A stretch of DNA of 64,000 nucleotides from Kribbella sp. NBC_01245 (GCF_036226525.1 NZ_CP108487.1:8060001-8124000), one strand, 5' to 3'. Counted from the first letter of the stretch, positions 51,378 through 60,140 are shown. The notes: a model not told the origin generated them from the letters alone. Made by a program: numbers and translations.

Positions 51378-51402
51378 CCCTTTGACCGACGGCGACCGCC
51401 TA

Positions 51403-51508
51403 CCTCCCTTTGCATTCATCGGTCCGAATCCGCCCTCTGAGCTCCGCGGACCTCTGCAGGTTCGCAGACAGGAGGGGGCGGATTCGGACCGATGAATGCA
51501 AAGGGAGG
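51403..51508. repeat. 33-bp perfect inverted repeat
   Basis: Arms 51403-51435 and 51476-51508 are perfectly complementary (33 of 33) around a 40-nt spacer. It lies just after the MFS gene, upstream of other repeats, in the 452-nt convergent gap 51378-51829. Confidence 0.92.
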
Positions 51509-51528
51509 GAACGGCGCGCCTGGGCGGG

Positions 51529-51585
51529 CGTTGGTCACAAGGGCCCGATGAAGGGCGACACGCCGCGTCACAAGGGCCCGATGAC
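51529..51585. repeat. 33-bp repeat array, locus C (inverted)
   Basis: About two copies of the 33-bp unit seen at 32.57 and 39.28 kb, here on the opposite strand (CACAAGGGCCCGATGA pattern), again between convergent genes. Confidence 0.82.
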
Positions 51586-51703
51586 GGGGGAGGCGGCACG
51601 CCGGTGTGGGAGGTGGGCTGCACCGAGCCGCACCATCCCGCACCCGCGCCCGCACCATCCCGCACGCGCACCCGCACGTGCCCGCACCAACCCGCACCCG
51701 CAC

Positions 51704-51783
51704 GTGCCCGCGCCAACCCGCAGGTGCCCGCGCCAACCCGCAGGTGCCCGCGCCAACCCGCAGGTGCCCGCGCCAACGCGCGG
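51704..51783. repeat. four 20-bp tandem repeats
   Basis: Four near-identical 20-bp units (GTGCCCGCGCCAACCCGCAG pattern) with degenerate relatives back to about 51640. They fill the rest of the convergent gap before the HxlR gene. Confidence 0.88.
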
Positions 51784-51829
51784 CGGCTGGAGGAGGCGGG
51801 CTGAGGCGGGGGCTTGGTGGGCGGGAGGG

Positions 51830-52336
51830 TTAGGCCTCGAGGGGGCCGGTGGCGTAGCGGGCTTGCATGGCTTCGCTGGCGGCTGGGCCTGCGGTGAAGA
51901 CGAAGGCGGGGCCGTCGACGCGGCGGCCCGTCGTACGGTCGACCATGACGGGGTCCACCTCGGTGTTGGTTTCGGCGTCGACCAGGATCATGCAGCGCTC
52001 GTCCGGCTTCAGCTGCTGGTTGCCCCAGGCGGCCAGTGCCACGATCACCGGACGCAGGGAACGACCGAGGTCGGTCAGCACGTACTCGAAGCGGGGCGGG
52101 TGTTCCTGGTACTGGCGACGTTCCAGTAGGTCGTCCGCGACGAGTTCCTTCAGGCGGCTGGTGAGGATGCTCGACGAGATGTTGAGGTTCTGCTGGAACT
52201 CGTCGAACTTGGTGAAACCGTCGAACGCGTCGTGCAGGAGCAGGAGTTTCCACCACTCGCCGACGTGCTGGACCGCTGTGGACAGCGGGCATTCCCGGTC
52301 CTCGTCGCGGATCTGGCTAGTACTGATCTCGACCAC
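51830..52336 (-). CDS. HxlR-family transcriptional regulator
   Basis: 168 residues from GTG. The HxlR winged helix is RECPLSTAVQHVGEWWKLLLLHDAFDGFTKFDEFQQNLNISSSILTSRLKELVADDLLERRQY (about 12-77; key CPLSTA, ISSSILTSRLKEL). DLGRSLRPVIVALAAWGNQ follows, then a C-terminal extension of about 55 residues. Upstream open frame overlaps the tRNA gene and is not coding. No adjacent target gene is obvious. Confidence 0.88.
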   Translation of the reverse strand: MVEISTSQIRDEDRECPLSTAVQHVGEWWKLLLLHDAFDGFTKFDEFQQNLNISSSILTSRLKELVADDLLERRQYQEHPPRFEYVLTDLGRSLRPVIVALAAWGNQQLKPDERCMILVDAETNTEVDPVMVDRTTGRRVDGPAFVFTAGPAASEAMQARYATGPLEA

Positions 52337-52457
52337 GCCCCCTCGACCGCCGTCCTGGAGAAACCAGCCCGTTCCGGAGTGCGCGGTGGTGCGAAAAACC
52401 GCCCGTTCCAGAGAAGAGGCCCCGAACCAAAAGAGGTTCAGGGCCTTACGCGCTGGG

Positions 52458-52529
52458 CGCCCCCGGCAGGATTCGAACCTGCGCACCCGCCTCCGGAGGG
52501 CGGTGCTCTATCCCCTGAGCTACGGGGGC
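52458..52529 (-). tRNA. tRNA-Arg (anticodon CCG)
   Basis: A 72-nt cloverleaf on the minus strand. The acceptor stem is GCCCCCG/CGGGGGC and the D arm GCTCAGGGGATAGAGC. The anticodon stem CCGCC/GGCGG carries loop CTCCGGA (anticodon CCG, codon CGG), and the T arm is GCAGG-TTCGAAT-CCTGC. CCA is not encoded. It is the only tRNA found; the argS gene lies about 8 kb away. Confidence 0.95.
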
Positions 52530-52683
52530 TCGGGACGGGAGGAACAGTACCAGGAATTCCGCGCCGGTTTCGCACCCGGGGCATCCCTGACTCGACCCTG
52601 GCTTGTCCGCGCGGCGGGATCTCGCTGCCCGAACAGGTCGTCATAGTGGATGTAGGCCCAACCAGTGAAAGGAATTCCGAACC

Positions 52684-52869
52684 ATGGCTACCACTTTGGT
52701 CCGTCCGAGGCACGATCGCTGGATCGGCGGTGTCTGCGCCGGACTGGCTCGCCGGTTCGGCATGTCGTCCAGCACCATGCGGTTGATCTTCGTGATCAGT
52801 TGCCTGCTGCCCGGCCCGCAGGTCCTGATCTACCTCGTGCTCTGGATCCTGATGCCGTCCGAGCGCTGA
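52684..52869 (+). CDS. PspC-domain small membrane protein
   Basis: 61 residues. Nearly the whole protein is a PspC domain: RPRHDRWIGGVCAGLARRFGMSSSTMRLIFVISCLLPGPQVLIYLVLWILMPSE (key IGGVCAGLA, LIYLVLWILMP), with one to two membrane segments. It may act in envelope-stress signalling, as for the family. The ATG follows AAAGGAATT. It stands alone between the tRNA and the convergent chitinase gene. Confidence 0.9.
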   Translation: MATTLVRPRHDRWIGGVCAGLARRFGMSSSTMRLIFVISCLLPGPQVLIYLVLWILMPSER

Positions 52870-53068
52870 AAAAACCGCGCCAAGCCGTCAACGCTGAGCC
52901 GTTGACAACGGAGTGAGAGCGGTTTCACAGTAGGGGCGATCCCCGAGTGTGTCCGAGTCGGCACACCCGGTGACGAACGCCGCCCCGCCGGAAGGAACCG
53001 CCATGATCCTCGGCCAGCAGCCAGGGCGGCCCGTCGCGAGACGGACCACCCTGAGCTGTGGGTGGGGA

Positions 53069-53956
53069 TCAGCAGTACAGGTTGCTCCCCGGCGATACGC
53101 CCAGCAGTTGGGTGAATCGCTGATAGGCGTCGACCCGGGACTGGACCTGCCCGGGGTTGCCGCCGTTGCACTCAATCGAGCCGTTGATACTCCGGATGGT
53201 CTCGCCGAAGCCGGCGTTGTTGACCATCGCGTTGTGCGGCGTCATCGTGCCCGGACCGGTCTGGGTGTTCCAGTACCAAAGACCCGTCTTCCAGGCCACG
53301 GCCGCGTCCTGCTCGACCAGCCAGGGGTTCGTCAGCAACGGCAGCCCGAGCGCGTCGCCGGCGGCCTTGTAGTTGAAGTTCCAGCTGAGCTGGATCGGGC
53401 CGCGGCCGTAGTACGCCGCCTGGCCGGCCGGACAACCGTACGACTGACCCCAGTCGCAGTAGTGCGGGTAGTTCGCCTCGTTGATCTCCTTGATGTAGAC
53501 GAGGCCACCCGTCTCGTGGTTGACGTTCGCCAGGAAGGCGGCGGCCTCCCGCTTTTTGGTGGTGTCGTCGCCGGTGTTCGCGAAGCCGGGGTAGGCGCTG
53601 AGCGCGTTGGTCAGACCGGAGTAGGTGTAGAAGGGATTCCGGTTCGGGAACATCTGGTTGAACATCGACTCGCTCACGGGGAAGGCGGACGGGCCGGGGC
53701 CACCGCCACAGTCGTACGGCTCCCAGTACCAGGTGCTGATTGTCGGGTCGTAGCCCGGGTTGTCGTGCTCGGCGATGTAGTAAAGGCCGTTCGTGTACTT
53801 GACGACGCTTCCCGTCACGTACCACTGGCCCTGGGTCCAGGTGCTGAAACTGCACGCCGTGGTGCCGGCCGGCTCGGCCGCTGCCGGGCCGGGCCTACTC
53901 GCGACTGGGACGACCAATGCGGTCAAGGCCGCGATCAGCAGAATGGCTCGTCTCAT
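53069..53956 (-). CDS. GH19 chitinase with N-terminal chitin-binding module
   Basis: 295 residues from ATG, six bases after GGAG. Signal peptide RRAILLIAALTALVVPVASR ends near AAA. A CBM5/12-like module follows (FSTWTQGQWYVTGSVVKYTNGLYYIAEHDNPG, keys WYVTGSVV and YWEPYDC), then a Gly/Pro linker and the GH19 domain. Catalytic Glu is in ANVNHETGGLVYI, with a second Glu in EINEANYPHYC. YYGRGPIQLSWNFNYKAAG is the substrate-cleft signature. The enzyme cleaves chitin with inversion and is often antifungal in actinomycetes. Confidence 0.94.
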   Translation of the reverse strand: MRRAILLIAALTALVVPVASRPGPAAAEPAGTTACSFSTWTQGQWYVTGSVVKYTNGLYYIAEHDNPGYDPTISTWYWEPYDCGGGPGPSAFPVSESMFNQMFPNRNPFYTYSGLTNALSAYPGFANTGDDTTKKREAAAFLANVNHETGGLVYIKEINEANYPHYCDWGQSYGCPAGQAAYYGRGPIQLSWNFNYKAAGDALGLPLLTNPWLVEQDAAVAWKTGLWYWNTQTGPGTMTPHNAMVNNAGFGETIRSINGSIECNGGNPGQVQSRVDAYQRFTQLLGVSPGSNLYC

Positions 53957-54238
53957 ACCGAACTCCGTTCGTTCACTGGCCGCGCCCGGAAAGGGGGGCG
54001 GTGACGCGGCGGAATTCAGGCTAGGGAGCCGTAACCGGTCTCGACAGGGCTCGGCGCAATCCCTGTGCACGGGTATTTCCCGGGTTTGTGCCTGCGGAGG
54101 TCCGTAGGGTTCTGAATGACGTCTTGACAACATGAGCGGCGACCGTCCACATTTGCAGCCACTGCCCGGTCCCGGGTCTGCGGCGGGTTATCCCTGCGCC
54201 AATTCTCACGCAGATTTAGCCGTCAATGCGGAGGCGAA

Positions 54239-54982
54239 ATGAAGAGAATTCTCACGGCCATCCTCGCCCTGTTTCTCACCATGTCGGTGACGCCTGTCGC
54301 GGCAGGCCAGGTGGCCGCGGTGCATACGGTGACGTTCGTCAACCAGTCCGGTCAGACCCTGTGGATCGGCGCGACCGTCAACGCCGACGGCTCGGCCAAC
54401 CTCACCGGGCTGCCGCGGTTGGCCAACGGCGAGTCGGCGACGATCACGATTCCCGAGGGCGCTTGGCCGTACCACTGGCGTGGCAAGTTCTTCGGCCGGC
54501 AAGGGTGTTCCGGCGTGAACGGCTCGACTTTCCGTTGTGCGGTGGGGGATTGCGGCCCGTACGCCGATCGGTGCAGCGCGGGTGACCAACCGACGAGTCT
54601 GGCCGAGTTCAACTTCGACCAGAACGACGGGCTCGCACCCTGGTACAACGTCAGTTACGTGAACGCCTTCGCGCTGCCGATCACCATCAAGGCGGACACT
54701 GCGCAGGCGCCGCCGGGATCACGCGAGTGCGAGACGATGGGCTGTCCCGAAAACCTGCTGCCGTATTGCCCGGCGGAGAACCGGCGCCTCGGCACGGATG
54801 GCGTCACGCCGTACTGTCTGAATCTCAACCGGGATGCCCGAACGCCTTATAGTGACGCGCTCAGTTCGCGCTGTCCGAAGGCTTATGCGTGGTCTAAACA
54901 GGACGCTGAGCAGGGGAATCAGACCGTTCGCCAGTGCCGTCAATGTACTGGTTTCACGGTCACATTTCACGGCGTTAGCTGA
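54239..54982 (+). CDS. secreted thaumatin-family protein
   Basis: 247 residues. A signal peptide (RILTAILALFLTMSVTPVAA) precedes HTVTFVNQSGQTLWIGATVN, the typical thaumatin-like opening. WRGKFFGRQGC, CAVGDCGPYADRC, LAEFNFDQNDGLAPWYNVSYVNAF (key PWYNVSYV) and many Cys pairs follow. Thaumatin-like proteins bind or cleave beta-glucans and can be antifungal. The ATG follows GGAGG with normal spacing. It diverges from the GH19 chitinase with a 282-nt gap. Confidence 0.88.
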   Translation: MKRILTAILALFLTMSVTPVAAGQVAAVHTVTFVNQSGQTLWIGATVNADGSANLTGLPRLANGESATITIPEGAWPYHWRGKFFGRQGCSGVNGSTFRCAVGDCGPYADRCSAGDQPTSLAEFNFDQNDGLAPWYNVSYVNAFALPITIKADTAQAPPGSRECETMGCPENLLPYCPAENRRLGTDGVTPYCLNLNRDARTPYSDALSSRCPKAYAWSKQDAEQGNQTVRQCRQCTGFTVTFHGVS

Positions 54983-55132
54983 GAGTGCTCGTTTGAGCGA
55001 ATAGGTGAATTTACCTGTCGATGACGTTAAAGGTGGTGAGTTTCGCCAGGTCTCTGCATATACTCACTCTCAGGTGACCGCCGGTTGCGCGCTGTCGCCG
55101 TATGGGGCCGACCGTGAGGCAGGTGAGTATTG

Positions 55133-57142
55133 ATGGTGGCCGAGACGAACGGCACGTTGCTGGCTCCCCGGGAAGAACCCGCGCTGCCCGAATTGGATGT
55201 CGGGGCGGTGGTGATCGCCCGCGCGATCGCCGTGCTCGGGGCGGACGCGCCGGTCTGGGCGGTTGCCGAGTTGGCCCGCATGCCCGTTCCCGATCTGCTC
55301 GCCGGGCTCGATGATCTGGTGGCTCGTGGGCTCGTCGCGAACAGGTTCCCGTTGTCGCTGAAGTCTCCCGAGGTACGGGCCGCATTGCTGGCCGAGACGC
55401 CGATCGGCGCTCGCATTCAGGCTCATCTGGACGCCGCCCATCTCCTGCGAGGTGCCGGCGCTGGTCCCGAGAAGGTGGCCGAGCAACTCCAGCAGGCTGG
55501 CCCGGCCGGTGTGCCGTGGGCCGCCGAGACCCTGCGCGCGGCCGCTGCCCAGGCCCGCGGCCGGGGTGCTCCCGAGCTCGCGACCGCCTATCTACGACAG
55601 GCTCTGGCGGAGCGGCTTGACCCGGCCGAGCGAGCCGCCGTACTGAGCGAGTTGGCCGGCATTCGTGCCGAGACCGATGCGCCTGGCGCGATCGCGATGT
55701 TGCTGGACGAGTTGCCATGGGCGGGTACGGCGGAGGAGTTGCAGGCCATCGTCGGTCCATTGCGCCGGCTGCTGATCGCGGGCGGGCGGCATGACGAGGT
55801 GCCGTGGATGTTCGACAGCGCGCAGGAGCGATTGGCCGAGTCCGATCCCGTTGGCGCTGCCCGGCTGCAGTTGAGCCGCGCGGCGGTCCAGGCCCGGTTG
55901 GCATCCGGCGTCGCCTCGATCGAGGTCACGAAGGGTTGGCTGGACGAGCGGGTCAAGCGTGAGCCGCAGCTCGCCGTACCGCTGCTGGCGTTGCGGGCAT
56001 CGCTCGCGACGCTTACCGGGGCTGACGCGACCAAGGCGGTGCGGTCGGCTCGGGCGGTGTTGGCCGAGGCGGATCCGCGGGTTGACTTTGATCTTTGCTG
56101 GCATGCGTTGTTTGCGTTGTCCGTGTTCGGCGAGCCTGCCGCGGCTGATGCAGCTTGTCTTCGGGTACGACGTGAGCTGGCGGGGCATGCCGACGAGTGG
56201 GACCTGGTCGAGCTCGACATCCTGCGGGCGCGAGCTTTTCGTCGGAAGGGTGACTTGCGGGCCGCGATCTCCTTGCTGAGCGGGCTTTTGCCTCGGTTGG
56301 AAGGGCAGGTCAACCGGCCGTTGGTCGCGAGTGTGGTGAGTTCGTTGGCGGAGGCAATGGTTCCGGCCGGTGCGGGTGAGAGCGCGAGCGCGTTGCTACA
56401 AGCCCACAGGTCGCCGGACGGGCATGAGCCCTCGCCGTACGGCCTGCTTGCGCGTGGGTTGGTGTTGAGTGCGGGCGGTCAGACGGCCGCGGCCGCGCGG
56501 GATCACCTCGAGTGCGGGCGGCAGTTGACCGGCTGGCGGGCCGACAACCCGGAGTTGATCCGTTGGCGTCCGGCCGCGATCGGCGCGCTGCTTCGGCTGG
56601 ATCGGCCGGCTGATGCCGTACGTCTTGCCGAGGAGAACTACGAACGGGCCCAGGCCTGCCATTCGTCCGCCGCCCTCGGTTTCGCGCAGTACGTGCTGGC
56701 CGGCACGCGTCCGTTGCGGGAGCGGCCGGTGTTGCTGACGGAGGCGGTCGAGCGTTCGCAGGCGGCGGGCCATTTGCTGGACGAGGCGTTCGCGCATTAC
56801 GAGCTGGGCAAGGCGTTGCGATCGACGTCCGGCGAGCAATCCGCGCATCACCACCTCCTGCGGGCCGTCACGCTCGCGGAGGAATGCGGCGCGCGCCCAC
56901 TCGCCGAACGGGCCCGCGCCCTCGCCGGCCCGTCCGCGTCGGCCGGTCGAACGCGCGGGTTGACGCCGCAGGAGTGGAAGATCGCGCAGCTCGCCACCGA
57001 CGGCCGGAGCAATCCCGAGATCGCCAAAGAACTCTTCCTGGCAAGGCGAACCGTCGAGTTCCACCTCTCCGGCGTCTACCGCAAACTAGCCATCTCCGGC
57101 CGCCGCGAACTCACCCAACTAATGCGCGGCCGCCGACCCTAG
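55133..57142 (+). CDS. LuxR-family regulator, LAL-like but without ATPase domain
   Basis: 669 residues. The C-terminal LuxR HTH is about 612-667 (LTPQEWKIAQLATDGRSNPEIAKELFLARRTVEFHLSGVYRKL; key RTVEFHLSGVYRKL). The rest is helical TPR-like sequence. Its start matches the part of large LAL regulators that follows their ATPase (VIARAIAVLGADAPVWAVAEL; ARIQAHLDAAHLLRGAGA). No Walker A or B motif is present and the preceding 150 bp cannot encode one. ATG at 55133 follows AGGTGAG. Target genes are unknown. Confidence 0.87.
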   Translation: MVAETNGTLLAPREEPALPELDVGAVVIARAIAVLGADAPVWAVAELARMPVPDLLAGLDDLVARGLVANRFPLSLKSPEVRAALLAETPIGARIQAHLDAAHLLRGAGAGPEKVAEQLQQAGPAGVPWAAETLRAAAAQARGRGAPELATAYLRQALAERLDPAERAAVLSELAGIRAETDAPGAIAMLLDELPWAGTAEELQAIVGPLRRLLIAGGRHDEVPWMFDSAQERLAESDPVGAARLQLSRAAVQARLASGVASIEVTKGWLDERVKREPQLAVPLLALRASLATLTGADATKAVRSARAVLAEADPRVDFDLCWHALFALSVFGEPAAADAACLRVRRELAGHADEWDLVELDILRARAFRRKGDLRAAISLLSGLLPRLEGQVNRPLVASVVSSLAEAMVPAGAGESASALLQAHRSPDGHEPSPYGLLARGLVLSAGGQTAAAARDHLECGRQLTGWRADNPELIRWRPAAIGALLRLDRPADAVRLAEENYERAQACHSSAALGFAQYVLAGTRPLRERPVLLTEAVERSQAAGHLLDEAFAHYELGKALRSTSGEQSAHHHLLRAVTLAEECGARPLAERARALAGPSASAGRTRGLTPQEWKIAQLATDGRSNPEIAKELFLARRTVEFHLSGVYRKLAISGRRELTQLMRGRRP

Positions 57143-57204
57143 CTCGAGCATGCCGCCCGCCCGCCCGCCTGCCTGCTCGCGTCGCACTCGACCACCCGCT
57201 CGCT

Positions 57205-57298
57205 CCCTATTCCGAGTGTCGACCCTCGGAATAGGGAGTCGACCCTCCAAATTTGGCGAGTCCACGCCCCATTCCGAGGGTCGACACTCGGAATAGGG
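57205..57298. repeat. 28-bp perfect inverted repeat whose arms are themselves palindromic
   Basis: Arms 57205-57232 and 57271-57298 are perfect complements. Each arm also folds on itself: CCCTATTCCGAG pairs with CTCGGAATAGGG around TGTCGACC. This fills much of the 320-nt gap 57143-57463 after the LuxR gene; the remainder shows nothing recognisable. Confidence 0.9.
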
Positions 57299-57463
57299 GC
57301 CGCCGCTCAGCGCCCGAGGGTGTGACCCGGCTGGGCGCCGTCCGCGATCGCGGCGCGCGGGTGGTGGGCGCGGAAGAGGTGGACGTGACCGGCGACGCGC
57401 GCCTGGTGAACGCGGAAGGGGCGGCGCGTGGGAAACTGCGGGTCGCTGGAAGGAGGCGGGTTG

Positions 57464-57988
57464 TTGACGAAGTACGTGAGGTGGCGCGGGTTGTGCGCCG
57501 TACTGGTGTTGGCCGCCTCCAGCGTCACCGCCTGCCAGGTTGGGCCTGCGCCGCCCGGGCCGGCCGAGGCGCGGTTGGGGCCGCCTCCGTGGTCCGCGCC
57601 GCGTGATGCCGTGTCGTACATCGACAAGGCTGGGATGGAGCGGCTGCCGCTCGACTTCAAGGGGCCCACGCCGTACTACGTGAAGCTGATCGTCACGGTT
57701 GACGGCAATCCGGTGGACCTGCCCGTGGACATCGGGATCGACCGGGTCCGTGCCGAACAGGCCTCGGTGCACACCCACGCGACCGACGGCATCGTCAACG
57801 TCGAGGCCAAGACGACCGCCGAACGACCGACGCTCGCCCAGTTCTTCACCCTCTGGGGCGTCCGGTACGACGCGAAGTGCCTCGGCGACGCGTGTGGTGG
57901 CGTCGAAGTCCAGGTGAACGGCGAACCCGCACCCTGGGACACCAAACTCCAGCGCGAAAGCCTGATCGAGGTCGCCGCGAAGCACTGA
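57464..57988 (+). CDS. lipoprotein of unknown function
   Basis: 174 residues from the second of two TTG codons, seven bases after AGGAGG (57451-57456). The signal peptide ends in a lipobox (SSVTAC, Cys24). The mature part is small and mixed alpha/beta, with two Cys near the C-terminus (KCLGDACGGVEV) that could form a disulfide. No family is recognised. Its last 22 bp, stop included, are repeated several times in tandem immediately downstream. Confidence 0.72.
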   Translation: MTKYVRWRGLCAVLVLAASSVTACQVGPAPPGPAEARLGPPPWSAPRDAVSYIDKAGMERLPLDFKGPTPYYVKLIVTVDGNPVDLPVDIGIDRVRAEQASVHTHATDGIVNVEAKTTAERPTLAQFFTLWGVRYDAKCLGDACGGVEVQVNGEPAPWDTKLQRESLIEVAAKH

Positions 57989-58118
57989 CCCCCGCCCCGC
58001 GAAGCACTGACCCGCGCCCCGCGAAGCACTGACCCGCACCCCGCGAAGCACCGAACCCGCGCGCGCCGCGAAGCACTGACCTGCGCCCCGTGAAGCCCTG
58101 ACCCGCGCGCCGCGAAGG
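57967..58118. repeat. 22-bp tandem repeats copying the 3' end of the lipoprotein gene
   Basis: Unit 0 is the last 22 bp of the gene (ending GCGAAGCACTGA). Five further copies follow (57989-58010, 58011-58032, 58033-58054, a 25-bp variant to 58079, 58080-58101), plus a partial sixth. Confidence 0.88.
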
Positions 58119-58223
58119 TTTTACCTTGCGTGTCCAGGTCATACCTGTACGTAGCGACCCGCGTCTGCTGCACTGAACCCGTCTCGGGTGTGAGGCCGGA
58201 GCCGGACGAGGGGAACCACCGCC

Positions 58224-59879
58224 ATGGTTTTGTCGCGCCAGAAGTTACGCATGCTCTCTGGGCTGGCGGTCATCGCCGCCATCACGGGGCTGACCGCCAC
58301 CACCAGCTGGGCGCACGACCCGGACACGCCGGCCGGCCGCGACGCCGCCCGGCGCTTCCTGGTCGACCGCGAACCGGCGAGCAAGGCCGCCCCCATCACC
58401 GGCGCGGCCGCCACGCCCTGTGTGAACGGCACGGCCGCCGGCTATCCGTGCAAGAGCGTCGACCTGCTGAGCGTGCTGCCGATGAGCAGTATCGGCGGTG
58501 GCCAGGGCAACGACATCTGGGGCTGGACCGATCAGCTCACGGGTAAGGAATACGCCTTGATGGGCCGGACCAACGGCACGGCGTTTGTCGACATCTCGTC
58601 GCCGACGTCGCCGGTGTACCTCGGGAATCTGCCGACCCACAGCGGTACGGCGCCGTGGCGCGACATCAAGGTCTACAAGGACCACGCGTTCATCGTGGCC
58701 GACGTGTCCGGGCACGGCATGCAGGTGTTCGACCTGACCCGCCTGCGGAACGTGTCGAGCCCGCAGACGTTCACCGCGGACAAGCACTACGCCAACTTCG
58801 GCAACTCCCACAACATCGCGATCAACGAGGCGACGGGATATGCGTACGCCGTCGGCTCGAACACGTGCAGCGGTGGACCGCACATGGTCGACATCCGTAC
58901 GCCGAAGTCGCCCGTCTCCGCGGGGTGCGTGGCGGCCGACGGGTATACGCACGACACCCAGTGCGTGGTTTACCGCGGGCCGGATACGACGTACACCGGT
59001 CGTGAGCTGTGCTTCAACGCGAACGAGGACACGCTCACGATCGTGGACGTGACCAACAAGGCCACCCCGAAACAGGTGGTGCGCAAGACGTACAACGGGT
59101 CGGCGTACAGCCATCAAGGCTGGTTGACCGAGGACCACAAGTACTTCCTGCTGGACGACGAGCTGGATGAGCAGAACCGTACGGTCAACACGCAGACGTA
59201 CATCTGGAACGTGCAAGACCTGGATGCGCCGGTCCACACCGGGACCTACACGGCGCCGTCGAAGGCGATCGATCACAACCAGTACGTGCTGGGCAACTAC
59301 TCGTACCAGGCGAACTACCGCGCGGGTCTGCGGATCGTGGACATCAGCAAGGTCGCGACGGCGCAGTTGACCGAGGCGGCGTACTTCGACATCTACCCGG
59401 CTGACAGCAACGCGAGCTTCAACGGCGCTTGGAGCACGTACCCGTATTTCCCGAGTGGGAATGTCGTGGTGAGCGGGATCGAGCAGGGGTTGTTCGTGGT
59501 CAAGCCGCAGCTTGGGAATATCCCGCCGCCATCGGGGCAGGCGTATACGAATGGCACGGATTTCGCGATCCGTGACAACACGACTGTGCAGAGCGAGATC
59601 CCGGTGACCGGTCGGACCGGGAACGCGTCGTCGGCGGTGAAGGTGGCGGTGGATATCCGGCATACCTATCGGGGCGACCTCGCGATCGACGTGGTGGCGC
59701 CTGACGGGACGGCGTACCGGGTGAAGAACGCGAGTAGTGGCGATGGAGCGGACGACGTGGTCGCGACGTACACGATCGACGCGTCATCCGAGACCATCAA
59801 CGGGACGTGGAAGCTCCGCGTCCAGGACCTCTACTCCGGCGACACCGGCACCCTCAACACCTGGACCATCACGCTCTAA
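58224..59879 (+). CDS. secreted choice-of-anchor B protein with C-terminal P-domain
   Basis: 551 residues. An N-terminal signal peptide (MLSGLAVIAAITGLTATTSWA) is followed by a beta-propeller-like region of the choice-of-anchor B family: NDIWGWTDQLTGKEYALMGRTNGTAFVDIS, WRDIKVYKDHAFIVADVSGHGMQVFDL and SHQGWLTEDHKYFLLDDELDE. A proprotein-convertase P/homoB domain ends it (about 455-551; VAVDIRHTYRGDLAIDVVAPDGT, WKLRVQDLYSGDTGTLNTWTI). Some relatives are surface or secreted adhesin-like proteins; no enzymatic site is visible. Confidence 0.88.
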   Translation: MVLSRQKLRMLSGLAVIAAITGLTATTSWAHDPDTPAGRDAARRFLVDREPASKAAPITGAAATPCVNGTAAGYPCKSVDLLSVLPMSSIGGGQGNDIWGWTDQLTGKEYALMGRTNGTAFVDISSPTSPVYLGNLPTHSGTAPWRDIKVYKDHAFIVADVSGHGMQVFDLTRLRNVSSPQTFTADKHYANFGNSHNIAINEATGYAYAVGSNTCSGGPHMVDIRTPKSPVSAGCVAADGYTHDTQCVVYRGPDTTYTGRELCFNANEDTLTIVDVTNKATPKQVVRKTYNGSAYSHQGWLTEDHKYFLLDDELDEQNRTVNTQTYIWNVQDLDAPVHTGTYTAPSKAIDHNQYVLGNYSYQANYRAGLRIVDISKVATAQLTEAAYFDIYPADSNASFNGAWSTYPYFPSGNVVVSGIEQGLFVVKPQLGNIPPPSGQAYTNGTDFAIRDNTTVQSEIPVTGRTGNASSAVKVAVDIRHTYRGDLAIDVVAPDGTAYRVKNASSGDGADDVVATYTIDASSETINGTWKLRVQDLYSGDTGTLNTWTITL

Positions 59880-60009
59880 CCTCTCCGAACCGCCGGCGCC
59901 ACCCCTCCGGCGTCGGCGGTTCCCCCACCACTTTCTTCATGTACGACGGGGTCGCCCACCTCTTTGCGTACGACGCATCCCACCTCCTCGCGTACGGCGC
60001 CCCACCTCT

Positions 60010-60097
60010 GCGTTGATTCGTCTGTATCCGCTCGCCCCTTACGGCGGCGGGTCGTCTGGTCACCGGCGTAGGCGGGCGGATGCGGACGAATCAACGC
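60010..60097 (+). repeat. hairpin 1: 27-bp stem with three T/C differences
   Basis: Arms 60010-60036 and 60071-60097. All three mismatches are T in the left arm opposite G, so a plus-strand transcript would keep pairing through G-U wobbles. Confidence 0.85.
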
Positions 60098-60140
60098 CCG
60101 CGTCCGCCCGGTATCGACTTCGGCCCGGTGGTGTTGGGTG

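Noticed and set aside
51640..51783. Gene coding for the His/Pro/Arg repeats in the 51.6-kb array
   Set aside because: Open frames there arise from the 20-bp repeat itself; no ribosome site or non-repetitive coding sequence accompanies them.
53003..53200. Small ORF beginning MILGQQPGRP after GGAAGGAA
   Set aside because: The ribosome site is good, but the frame soon runs antisense through the GH19 chitinase and matches no family.
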